In this document: positions 1-6,385 of the stretch, one piece after another
Layout: every line of letters begins with the position of its first letter
Numbering within the stretch: position 1 is the first letter of the stretch
DNA from: Bacillota bacterium
GTDB lineage: Bacteria > Bacillota > Clostridia > Acetivibrionales > DTU013
Reading direction: 5' to 3'
DNA length: 64,000 nt
NCBI GenBank assembly: GCA_023412915.1
Contig: JAEZRE010000013.1
Location: 81,965 to 145,964 of the forward strand
Notes under the pieces: model-generated
What the model was told of the DNA's origin: nothing
Seen by the model: only the letters and a program-made list of their open reading frames with translations
The model's database searches: none
Made by a program: the position numbers and the translations under genes

Positions 1-1133
1 GGATTATAGAAATACAATGTGCCTTTGGAGGGCCTCAACAGTGATAACAGCAATCTTATGAAGGTGGTTTTGCCTTCTCCGGACGCGCCTATCACTGCTG
101 TGAATTCCCCGGGCTTTATATCAAAGCTTGCATTTTTCAGTATAAAGGTCTCCTCGTCATATTTGAAATCCAACCCGTCTGCATGGATTCCGGCGGAGCT
201 CCAACGGAGCTTTTCTTCGGTAAAGTTTTCCTCCTCGAGATCATAAAGCTTTATAAGCCTTCCTGCGGATGCGTACATGACGATGATTTGCGGCACGGAA
301 TAAGCAAGCCCTATGAAGGGCCCCTGTATCTGTCCCACCAGTTGGAGATAAACCGTTATGGTTCCAAAGGTGACTTTGCCGTTTGCCAGCTGTACGGACC
401 CCCATAATACGGCAAGCAGGAATCCGAGCCAGTAACCCAGCGCCAGTATTGCCGAAGCTACCGCGTTGATCCTGCTTCTCTTTAGAACCCAGCCAAGCTT
501 TTGCTTTTGAAAACCTGATAGTACGAAGCTGTTTTCGCTTTCCATATTGAAAGCTTTAACTATAGGCATGTTTTTTAAGCATTCCTGGATGAAGCCTCTT
601 ATTTTACTTTCGGTCTCCTGGATCCTAAGGTGGTATTCGGAGAGGCTTTTGCTGAAAAGTCTTGTGAATATGATGGATACTGGCCCCAATATAAAAGCAA
701 AAAGGGCGAGTAGGGGATCGAACGCCAACAAAACCGCGATCGAAGCGCACAGCGAAAAAAACAGGGAAATCATACCCGGAATGACAGAGGTGACGCCATT
801 CACTACAGTATCGATATCACTCGTCATGCGTGTCAGCAAATCTCCGCTGTGATATTTGGCAAAATCAAGCCATTGGGACTTTGAAAGCTTTTCGAAAAGC
901 TTCTGCCTCAACAGGTTTGACAAAGAGACCGAAATCTTTGAGGAATAAACTGTCATTGCAGACTCAAGTATGGTTTGTAACAGAACTATCCCTATAATGG
1001 TAATACCCGATTGTATCAGCAGATCGATATTGCCATACTGTGCCGAATCGAAAAGCTTTTTTGATTCCAGGGCAACAAAAACTGCTGTCAGCGAAGAGAT
1101 CACACTAAATATGATCAATAGCAGAAGAGGCAT
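1..1133 (-). CDS. ABC transporter, fused permease/ATPase (3' end beyond window)
   Basis: Half-transporter expected to export the modified peptide of the adjacent RiPP operon. The first ~300 residues are hydrophobic and match the type-1 exporter fold, with an SGDLLTRMTSDID stretch typical of this family near residue 98. The nucleotide-binding domain follows, with Walker A GASGEGKTT near residue 350; the gene leaves the window just after it, so signature and Walker B are not visible. There is no N-terminal C39 peptidase domain, so leader removal must come from another protein, probably the peptidase gene just upstream. The start is uncertain. ATG at 1133 has no ribosome binding site, while the open frame extends upstream without ATG, GTG or TTG to an ATT at 1193 that sits 7 nt after GGGAAGG. 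Residues encoded before 1133 look like a normal amphipathic N-terminus. Confidence 0.88.
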   Translation of the reverse strand, partial: MPLLLLIIFSVISSLTAVFVALESKKLFDSAQYGNIDLLIQSGITIIGIVLLQTILESAMTVYSSKISVSLSNLLRQKLFEKLSKSQWLDFAKYHSGDLLTRMTSDIDTVVNGVTSVIPGMISLFFSLCASIAVLLAFDPLLALFAFILGPVSIIFTRLFSKSLSEYHLRIQETESKIRGFIQECLKNMPIVKAFNMESENSFVLSGFQKQKLGWVLKRSRINAVASAILALGYWLGFLLAVLWGSVQLANGKVTFGTITVYLQLVGQIQGPFIGLAYSVPQIIVMYASAGRLIKLYDLEEENFTEEKLRWSSAGIHADGLDFKYDEETFILKNASFDIKPGEFTAVIGASGEGKTTFIRLLLSLLRPSKGTLYFYN

Positions 1134-1197
1134 GAAGGAGGACTTTGACTGACTTCCTATCCACCTTGTGTATTTGACGAACTTTTTGAAAATAATA

Positions 1198-1674
1198 TCA
1201 CCTTCCCTGTGTTGCCCTATACAGCTTTTTCAGGAGTCTGTAAGGCTTGGACAGAATAAATCTTGCGGGCAACCGAAGCCACCATATCAAAGAAAGCGTT
1301 TGCCAAAGCAGGTTTGAAGGGGATACGGAATTGTTGCCTCTCCAGACATTGGTTACAACGGCAACCAATTGTTCCGGGAGCAGCGGGCCTTCCGTCCAGA
1401 GCTGGGCGTCTCCCGCAATATAAAAACAAGCCTTCATTTTTCGTATGAGCCGGTGAAGAATGTATTGCCCGTTTTCACGCTTTATTAAAATTATTTGTCC
1501 GAAATGCAGCTCCTCGAAAGCAGCGGCGGATAATTCCACACTGTCGGTATTTTCCCTGAGAAACGGCATCATACTGTCTCCGGTCACAGTCAGTCGGACT
1601 TTCCGGTTGTTATGCAAAAGCTCGCTGATTGCCGGGAACAGTTCGGCAGATTTTATGCTTATTACCTTATGCAT
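1198..1674 (-). CDS. S24/S26-type signal peptidase-like protein of RiPP operon
   Basis: A 158-residue protein related to signal peptidase I. GDSMMP (Ser34) matches the nucleophile motif. The second conserved block, ILHRLIR followed by IAGDA, places a histidine (His74) where bacterial SPase I has lysine, as in SipW/eukaryotic-type signal peptidases. No long N-terminal membrane anchor is present; a hydrophobic/basic segment lies near the C-terminus (LSLIWWLRLPARFIL). It overlaps the upstream kinase-like gene by 13 nt, and its stop TGA touches the start region of the ABC transporter, so it is translationally coupled. Inference: it may cut the leader from the precursor encoded at 2539-2742, because the exporter lacks a peptidase domain. 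Family assignment is good; the substrate is inferred. Confidence 0.82.
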   Translation of the reverse strand: MHKVISIKSAELFPAISELLHNNRKVRLTVTGDSMMPFLRENTDSVELSAAAFEELHFGQIILIKRENGQYILHRLIRKMKACFYIAGDAQLWTEGPLLPEQLVAVVTNVWRGNNSVSPSNLLWQTLSLIWWLRLPARFILSKPYRLLKKLYRATQGR

Positions 1675-2504
1675 TTCCGTACCAGCTCCGTTGCTTCACG
1701 ATTAGGCTTGCATTTTAGCAGATATTTCGGTACCATTTCAATTACTTTCTCTACGTTTTCTAGAACAGCATCCATAAGTGACGGGTTCTGGTAGGGCAAA
1801 AAAATCCTGGGGAGCAGAAGGGGAGTGGCCTCCGCTTTTTTCAATTCCCTTATAGAATTCTCATTTGCCTGTTCCAGAAACACGATCATCGACAGGGGTG
1901 AACTTAAAGGCGCCGCCTTGTTTTTAGCCCCGCTCCAGGGAGTACCGTAAATAGAAGCGCTATCGTTCTCCAATTTGATTATCGGACAGTCGTCGTTTAA
2001 AATTACCGCTTTGTAATATTTTTTCCACATGGCCGTATGCGTCGATTTCCCCGTACCTGAAGGAGCAGTAAAGGCGATTCCCTTGCCTCCGTAGGATAGG
2101 GAGGACGCATGGAGCACAAAACCACCGTGGCTTATAATTTTGTTACTGATAATATAGTTACCCAGAAAATAACAGAATGCTTTTTCGGCATTTGTTTTTT
2201 CAGGGTAGAGTATCGTTATATCCGACCAGCCGGATCGGGCTTCGATGACATATTCCGTTCTTCCGGTCTCCTTGAGGAAAACATAAGTTACAGTCACTTC
2301 GTTCGTATTTTCAACATACCATGATATTCCGTCATTTTCAAGCGCAGAATATTTCGGGGCAGCAAAAGAACCGGAGGCTCGAAACTTTATTTCGATGTCC
2401 GGTTTTTCGTTGAAACTCGATTCAAAAGCTTTAAGTCTTTTGAATCTGCCGGTGTTTTTATGTATGATCCCGATTTTAAGGCCTGCAATTTCATACTGCA
2501 GCAT
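1662..2504 (-). CDS. HPr kinase-related protein of RiPP operon
   Basis: A 280-residue protein with a C-terminal P-loop domain like that of HPr kinase/phosphorylase. Walker A APSGTGKST is at residues 147-155, preceded by HASSLSYGGKG and followed by a VILNDDCPII acidic motif near residue 170, the usual order in HprK-like ATPases. The N-terminal half has no recognisable domain. HprK relatives recur in peptide-modification clusters; in some lasso peptide clusters a homologue phosphorylates the precursor, but many have no assigned role. The start ATG at 2504 follows GGAGGTACTGAAGATAA. Neighbours are the precursor gene upstream and the peptidase gene overlapping downstream. It could modify the peptide or have a regulatory role; nothing in the sequence decides this. 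Confidence 0.78.
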   Translation of the reverse strand: MLQYEIAGLKIGIIHKNTGRFKRLKAFESSFNEKPDIEIKFRASGSFAAPKYSALENDGISWYVENTNEVTVTYVFLKETGRTEYVIEARSGWSDITILYPEKTNAEKAFCYFLGNYIISNKIISHGGFVLHASSLSYGGKGIAFTAPSGTGKSTHTAMWKKYYKAVILNDDCPIIKLENDSASIYGTPWSGAKNKAAPLSSPLSMIVFLEQANENSIRELKKAEATPLLLPRIFLPYQNPSLMDAVLENVEKVIEMVPKYLLKCKPNREATELVRKCIR

Positions 2505-2538
2505 TTATCTTCAGTACCTCCGGAAGCTCAGGGTGATA

Positions 2539-2742
2539 TTATCTGCAGAGCCAGAGGATGATAAACTTGGGTTTGCAACTATTTTTTCCATAAGGATAGG
2601 AATAATTGCAAAGAAGATAACCAAAAGCCTTACCTGGATGGCCCCCTGTGCAGCAGCCGGTGCTTCCGCCTGATTCACAAGCCAACCTTTCTTCCGGTTT
2701 CAGTTCGATAAACTCGATATTAGGTTTGGTATACGCTTTCAT
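2539..2742 (-). CDS. putative six-cysteine RiPP precursor peptide
   Basis: A 67-residue peptide between the radical SAM gene and the HPr-kinase-like gene, with a strong ribosome binding site (GGGAGGTCAATAT before ATG). The first ~21 residues (MKAYTKPNIEFIELKPEERL) look like a charged leader. The remainder is a probable core with Cys22, Cys30, Cys31, Cys45, Cys56 and Cys66, Gly/Ser-rich near its start and ending in a hydrophobic ILWLCR. Size, position in a PqqD/radical SAM/peptidase/ABC operon and leader-core composition support a precursor. I do not recognise the peptide family. Radical SAM enzymes of this type often make Cys thioether links (sactipeptide or ranthipeptide); that chemistry is inferred, not seen. 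The leader/core boundary near residue 21 is a guess. Confidence 0.75.
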   Translation of the reverse strand: MKAYTKPNIEFIELKPEERLACESGGSTGCCTGGHPGKAFGYLLCNYSYPYGKNSCKPKFIILWLCR

Positions 2743-2784
2743 ATATTGACCTCCCTTAGATACATCAGCGTTTAAAACATAACG

Positions 2785-3921
2785 TTACTTCTTTTTTCCC
2801 ATATCATCGTTTTTATCTGAAAAAGTTTCCTTGAACAATTGGGCTACTTTACAAAGGTATTCTGCCGGCTGGTCATAACGGCCTGTTTCGCCTTTCAGCT
2901 TTGCCGGACATACCGTACAATGCTCTGCAACTTTGCATTTCCTGCATTCCTTGCATACCGGTATGTTGCCGCATCCCTCGTTCAAACTGTGCCAGGCATT
3001 CAGGAAACCCGTTTTCAGAGGATATGCTACAGGCTCTTCCATGGCGCCGCAAGGAACCATTCGACCGTCCCAGGTGATCCAAAAATTACTGCTGCCGGCA
3101 TTACAACTGAATGCGCTTTGGCTTCTCTCGCGATCAGGCTCGATGCTGCTTATTTCCTGCGCAAGCTTTCTGCCGCATTCTGTAGGCTCGGATAGTTTTT
3201 TACCTTCCAAATAAATTTCAGATAATCTTTTGTTTGTTTCAAAGATATTTTTGTGGTATTCCACAAATTTTTCGGGAGTGAATCTGCAGGCATTCGCCGC
3301 GTGTGATGCGTCTCTCGCGGGATACAGATAATCGACGACGCCGAAGGGAATTCCGCGTTTGTACGAAAATTCCGCCATGGCTTCATAATCATCCATGTTT
3401 TCGTGTATAATCGTAGTTTTAAGTTCGACGTTTATGCCTTCCGCAAGAAGCATATCTATTGCATTGACGACCTTGTCATAAGCATCTGCATTTCCGTTGA
3501 CTCTGCCATAGGTTTCGGCTGAGGCTCCGTATAGTGTAATTTCCAACACGGTAGGAGGGAGCCTCCCAAGCCATTTTGCTGTCTGGCTGTCTATCAGCGA
3601 TGCATTGGAAAACAAAGTTACCTTGAAGCCCATTTTTGCAACGCTTTCGTAAATCTCCCTGAAATCCCTGCGCAGAAATATTTCTCCGCCGGTCAATAAC
3701 AGACTGAGCATTCCGGCGTCCCTGGCTTCTGTTGCAAGCTTTATCCATTGATCTGCGGTAAGCTCGTCCGCAATCTCACAGTCAATCTTTTTATGAATGT
3801 AGCACATCCGGCAGTCGAAATTGCATCTTGCTGTCAGTTCGAATGTTCCATTGAGGGGTATTTTTTTGATACTGGCCTGCCTGGATAGCTTCTCTATTAA
3901 GAGCTCATACGTGGTATACAT
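2785..3921 (-). CDS. SPASM-domain radical SAM peptide-modifying enzyme
   Basis: A 378-residue radical SAM protein. The cluster-binding motif CNFDCRMC (Cys33, Cys37, Cys40) lies about 30 residues from the start, followed by LLLTGGEIFLR, the SAM-binding GGE motif. The C-terminal third is a SPASM-type auxiliary cluster region: Cys in AFSCNAG, WDGRMVPCGAM, then VCKECRKCKVAEHCTVC and a final EYLC. Such enzymes modify RiPP precursors through carbon-centred radicals. The start ATG overlaps the TAA of the PqqD-like gene by one base (TAATG), so both proteins are probably made together. The precursor follows 42 nt downstream. Reaction type cannot be read from the sequence. The C-terminus is lysine-rich (DDMGKKK). 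Confidence 0.9.
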   Translation of the reverse strand: MYTTYELLIEKLSRQASIKKIPLNGTFELTARCNFDCRMCYIHKKIDCEIADELTADQWIKLATEARDAGMLSLLLTGGEIFLRRDFREIYESVAKMGFKVTLFSNASLIDSQTAKWLGRLPPTVLEITLYGASAETYGRVNGNADAYDKVVNAIDMLLAEGINVELKTTIIHENMDDYEAMAEFSYKRGIPFGVVDYLYPARDASHAANACRFTPEKFVEYHKNIFETNKRLSEIYLEGKKLSEPTECGRKLAQEISSIEPDRERSQSAFSCNAGSSNFWITWDGRMVPCGAMEEPVAYPLKTGFLNAWHSLNEGCGNIPVCKECRKCKVAEHCTVCPAKLKGETGRYDQPAEYLCKVAQLFKETFSDKNDDMGKKK

Positions 3922-4184
3922 TATTGCAAAAGCCCCTTCTCCTTCAATTGTCCTACAAACTCCTGAATATCGGCTTTTGCAGTTTCTTCATCTATATCGT
4001 ATTCCGACAGGAGCCCTGAAACCAATTCGTCCATTTCGGCTCCTTCAGCCAGTTTATTCCACAGGAATGCACCACTTTCGTTAAGGTTCATTAAACCATT
4101 GAACTCAACAACCATTTCAGCAACGGGTACAATGATCCAGGAGCCGGCTATTTCACGTAATATCAGATTGTCTTTGACCTTCAT
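3921..4184 (-). CDS. PqqD-like RiPP recognition protein
   Basis: An 87-residue protein of the PqqD family, a small winged-helix fold that binds precursor leader peptides and delivers them to the modifying enzyme. Supporting signs are the opening MKVKDNLILREIAGSWIIVP, the GLMNLNESGAFLW segment (family pattern of Leu-Asn followed by Gly and Trp), and a C-terminal D..A..D..EF...L helix. The ATG at 4184 follows GGAGGGGCA; an upstream in-frame ATG at 4253 has no such site and adds a hydrophobic stretch unlike the family. It is the first gene of the RiPP operon and overlaps the radical SAM start by one base. Confidence 0.87.
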   Translation of the reverse strand: MKVKDNLILREIAGSWIIVPVAEMVVEFNGLMNLNESGAFLWNKLAEGAEMDELVSGLLSEYDIDEETAKADIQEFVGQLKEKGLLQ

Positions 4185-4224
4185 TGCCCCTCCGCTTTGA
4201 CCTACAAAATACAATAATGATAAA

Positions 4225-4253
4225 ATTATATAATATTTTTCCATAAATAGCAA
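4225..4253 (-). promoter_or_regulatory. putative sigma-A promoter of the RiPP operon
   Basis: On the minus strand TTGCTA (-35) is separated by 17 nt from TATAAT (-10), about 40 nt upstream of the PqqD-like start. No other promoter-like pair is visible within the operon, whose genes overlap or sit close together. Confidence 0.5.
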
Positions 4254-4338
4254 TTAGAAAATACAAAAATATATTAACTTAAGCTATTTGGCTGTATATT
4301 ACAGGAAAAGACTGAAATAAAGACTTTGAAGGAACTTC

Positions 4339-4366
4339 TTGTTTTTATTTCAAAATTTTATATAAT
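4339..4366 (+). promoter_or_regulatory. putative sigma-A promoter of galE
   Basis: TTGTTT (-35) and TATAAT (-10) are separated by 16 nt, about 70 nt before the galE start. It is divergent from the RiPP operon promoter. Confidence 0.55.
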
Positions 4367-4434
4367 GGATTAGTCGACATATTGCTATCTGCAAAAGAAT
4401 CAGCCGATAATTTTTTACGTGGGAGGAAAAGCTT

Positions 4435-5448
4435 ATGGCCATACTTGTTACCGGGGGAGCGGGGTATATCGGCAGCCATACCTGCGTACAGCTGCTGGAG
4501 GCAGGACATGAGATCGTTATCCTCGACAATTTCTCCAACAGCAAGCCGGCGGTGATCAAAAGAATAAAGGAAATAACCGGCAGGGATTTCGATACTGTTA
4601 CAGGCGATATACTGGACAGAAGACTTCTTGATAATATCCTCACAGCATACCGCATCGATTCCGTGATACATTTTGCAGGACTGAAATCGGTTAACGAATC
4701 GGTGGGAACGCCGCTGAGTTATTTCCATAACAACGTCTCCGGTTCGATAAATCTATTTGAAGCCATGAAAGAGCACAGCGTGAAGAATATTGTGTTCAGT
4801 TCCTCCGCTACGGTTTACGGAACTACGGATAAAATGCCGATTACCGAGGCTGCTCCGCTGGGCGTTACCAATCCGTATGGGCGCACCAAGCTGATGATAG
4901 AGGATATTTTGCGGGATCTGTACATATCGGATAACAGCTGGAACATAATACTCCTGAGATATTTCAACCCTGTCGGGGCGCATCACAGCGGACTGATAGG
5001 CGAGGATCCGAACGGAATCCCCAATAATCTTGTGCCCTACATTTCCCAGGTTGCAGTTGGAAAGCTGAAGGAGCTTAACGTACGAGGCATGGATTATCCT
5101 ACCAGGGACGGTACGGGAATAAGAGACTATATCCATGTTGTAGATTTGGCGGACGGCCATCTCAAAGCCATCGAGAAACTGGCGAAAAAAACCGGGATTG
5201 GTACCTACAACCTCGGAACAGGCAGGGGAACGAGTGTGCTGGAAATGGTTGCTGCGTTTTCCAAAGCAGCGGGCAGGAAAATCCCATATGTGGTCAGGGA
5301 TAGAAGACCCGGAGATGTCGCGGAATGTTATTCGGATCCTTCCAAGGCCGAGAGGGAGCTGGGCTGGAGGGCTGTCAGGGATATAGACGATATGTGCAGG
5401 GATACCTGGAATTGGCAGGTGAAAAATCAGGCAGGTTATTCTGATTGA
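4435..5448 (+). CDS. galE: UDP-glucose 4-epimerase
   Basis: A 337-residue short-chain dehydrogenase/reductase interconverting UDP-glucose and UDP-galactose in the cytoplasm, for galactose use and for surface polysaccharide precursors. The N-terminal NAD-binding motif GGAGYIGSH, the SSSATVYG serine block and the catalytic YGRTK (Tyr near residue 147, Lys four later) are all present. Also visible is RYFNPVGAH, diagnostic of GalE. Length is normal. Start ATG follows GTGGGAGGAAAAGCTT. It stands alone with its own promoter, between the divergent RiPP operon and rpsU, so its link to the peptide cluster is only positional. Confidence 0.96.
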   Translation: MAILVTGGAGYIGSHTCVQLLEAGHEIVILDNFSNSKPAVIKRIKEITGRDFDTVTGDILDRRLLDNILTAYRIDSVIHFAGLKSVNESVGTPLSYFHNNVSGSINLFEAMKEHSVKNIVFSSSATVYGTTDKMPITEAAPLGVTNPYGRTKLMIEDILRDLYISDNSWNIILLRYFNPVGAHHSGLIGEDPNGIPNNLVPYISQVAVGKLKELNVRGMDYPTRDGTGIRDYIHVVDLADGHLKAIEKLAKKTGIGTYNLGTGRGTSVLEMVAAFSKAAGRKIPYVVRDRRPGDVAECYSDPSKAERELGWRAVRDIDDMCRDTWNWQVKNQAGYSD

Positions 5449-5491
5449 CCCTTGGCGTTTATAGATGATTTTTTATTATGGCAGGACTCTA

Positions 5492-5521
5492 TTGACTTTA
5501 TTTTGAAGTATAATATATAAT
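5492..5521 (+). promoter_or_regulatory. putative promoter of rpsU-yqeY
   Basis: TTGACT and TATAAT are separated by 18 nt, about 100 nt upstream of rpsU. A leader of roughly 95 nt follows with no clear riboswitch. Confidence 0.5.
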
Positions 5522-5620
5522 ATACTGTGTGCTACACATAGCTTGATTCCCACAAGTAGTTGAAGCAATGGACGCAGCTTATTCATGGCACAATTGCTAC
5601 CATCGGAGGGAGGGAAATAC

Positions 5621-5797
5621 ATGTCTGAAGTTCGGGTAAAAGAAAATGAGTCTCTCGACAGTGCACTTAAGAGATTTAAACGTCAGTGCGCTAAAGCAGG
5701 CGTTCTGGCTGAAGTTAGAAAAAGAGAGCATTATGAAAAGCCGAGTGTTAGAAGGAAGAAAAAGTCTGAAGCGGCTAGAAAGAGGAAGTTTAAATAA
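5621..5797 (+). CDS. rpsU: 30S ribosomal protein S21
   Basis: A 58-residue, strongly basic protein matching bS21, which binds the small subunit near the 3' end of 16S rRNA and helps initiation. It opens MSEVRVKENESLDSALKRFK and ends in a lysine/arginine-rich tail. The ATG at 5621 follows GGAGGGAGGG; an in-frame ATG at 5585 lacks a site and would add a non-conserved extension. It is followed after ~80 nt by yqeY, the usual Firmicutes arrangement. Confidence 0.97.
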   Translation: MSEVRVKENESLDSALKRFKRQCAKAGVLAEVRKREHYEKPSVRRKKKSEAARKRKFK

Positions 5798-5878
5798 GCT
5801 TCCTGCTTGAAGGTCGTTCAGACACGGTTTGAATTCGGCAAAAGACTCAGTATCGATAAGTCACAGGGAGGCTCACAA

Positions 5879-6322
5879 ATGTCCCTAAAGGAACAGTTGC
5901 TTGAAGATATGAAAACAGCCATGAAGGAAAAGAATGCCGTCAGGAAGGATACGATCCAGATGGCAAGGGCTGCCGTTCTTCAGGTAGAAAAAGATAACAG
6001 GATAACTCTCGACGATGATGGAGTAATAGAGGTCATAGCAAAAGAACTGAAAAAGAGAAGGGATGTTCTGCCGGAGTATGAAAAGAGCGGCAGGGGTGAC
6101 CTAATCGAAGGTTTGAAAGCCGAAATTGACATTTTACTCAAATATCTGCCTCAGCAATTATCCGAGCAGGAACTCGAAGTTATAGTTAGACAGGCGGTCG
6201 AGGAGACCGGTGCTTCTTCCGCAAAGGATATGGGCAAAATCATGCAGGTTGTGATGCCCAAGGTAAAAGGCAAGGCGGACGGTAAGATGATCAATGTTAT
6301 TGTCAAAAAAATATTGGGATAA
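5879..6322 (+). CDS. yqeY: GatB/YqeY domain-containing protein
   Basis: A 147-residue all-helical protein of the YqeY family, homologous to the tail domain of GatB, the amidotransferase subunit that binds misacylated tRNA; the stand-alone protein's role is not settled. Typical segments are EQLLEDMKTAMKEKN, a Lys/Arg-rich KELKKRRDVLPEYEKSGR block and a C-terminal KGKADGKMINVIVKK. Start at 5879 is set by AGGGAGG just upstream; an earlier in-frame start at 5807 has no site. It follows rpsU and ends at a strong terminator. Confidence 0.94.
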   Translation: MSLKEQLLEDMKTAMKEKNAVRKDTIQMARAAVLQVEKDNRITLDDDGVIEVIAKELKKRRDVLPEYEKSGRGDLIEGLKAEIDILLKYLPQQLSEQELEVIVRQAVEETGASSAKDMGKIMQVVMPKVKGKADGKMINVIVKKILG

Positions 6323-6336
6323 ATAAGTAAACGAAG

Positions 6337-6364
6337 AAAGCTCGATGTAAATCGGGCTTTTTTT
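6337..6364 (+). terminator. rho-independent terminator after yqeY
   Basis: AAAGCTCGAT and ATCGGGCTTT form a stem with a 4-nt loop, followed by a run of T. It ends the rpsU-yqeY transcript just before recJ. Confidence 0.85.
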
Positions 6365-6385
6365 GTAGGCATTGGAGATGTGATT

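Noticed and set aside
2839..3214. Plus-strand frames opposite the radical SAM gene
   Set aside because: Shadow frames of the clear SPASM coding region, with no ribosome binding site.
4435..5448. galE as part of the RiPP cluster
   Set aside because: It is divergent, has its own promoter and is a common housekeeping gene.
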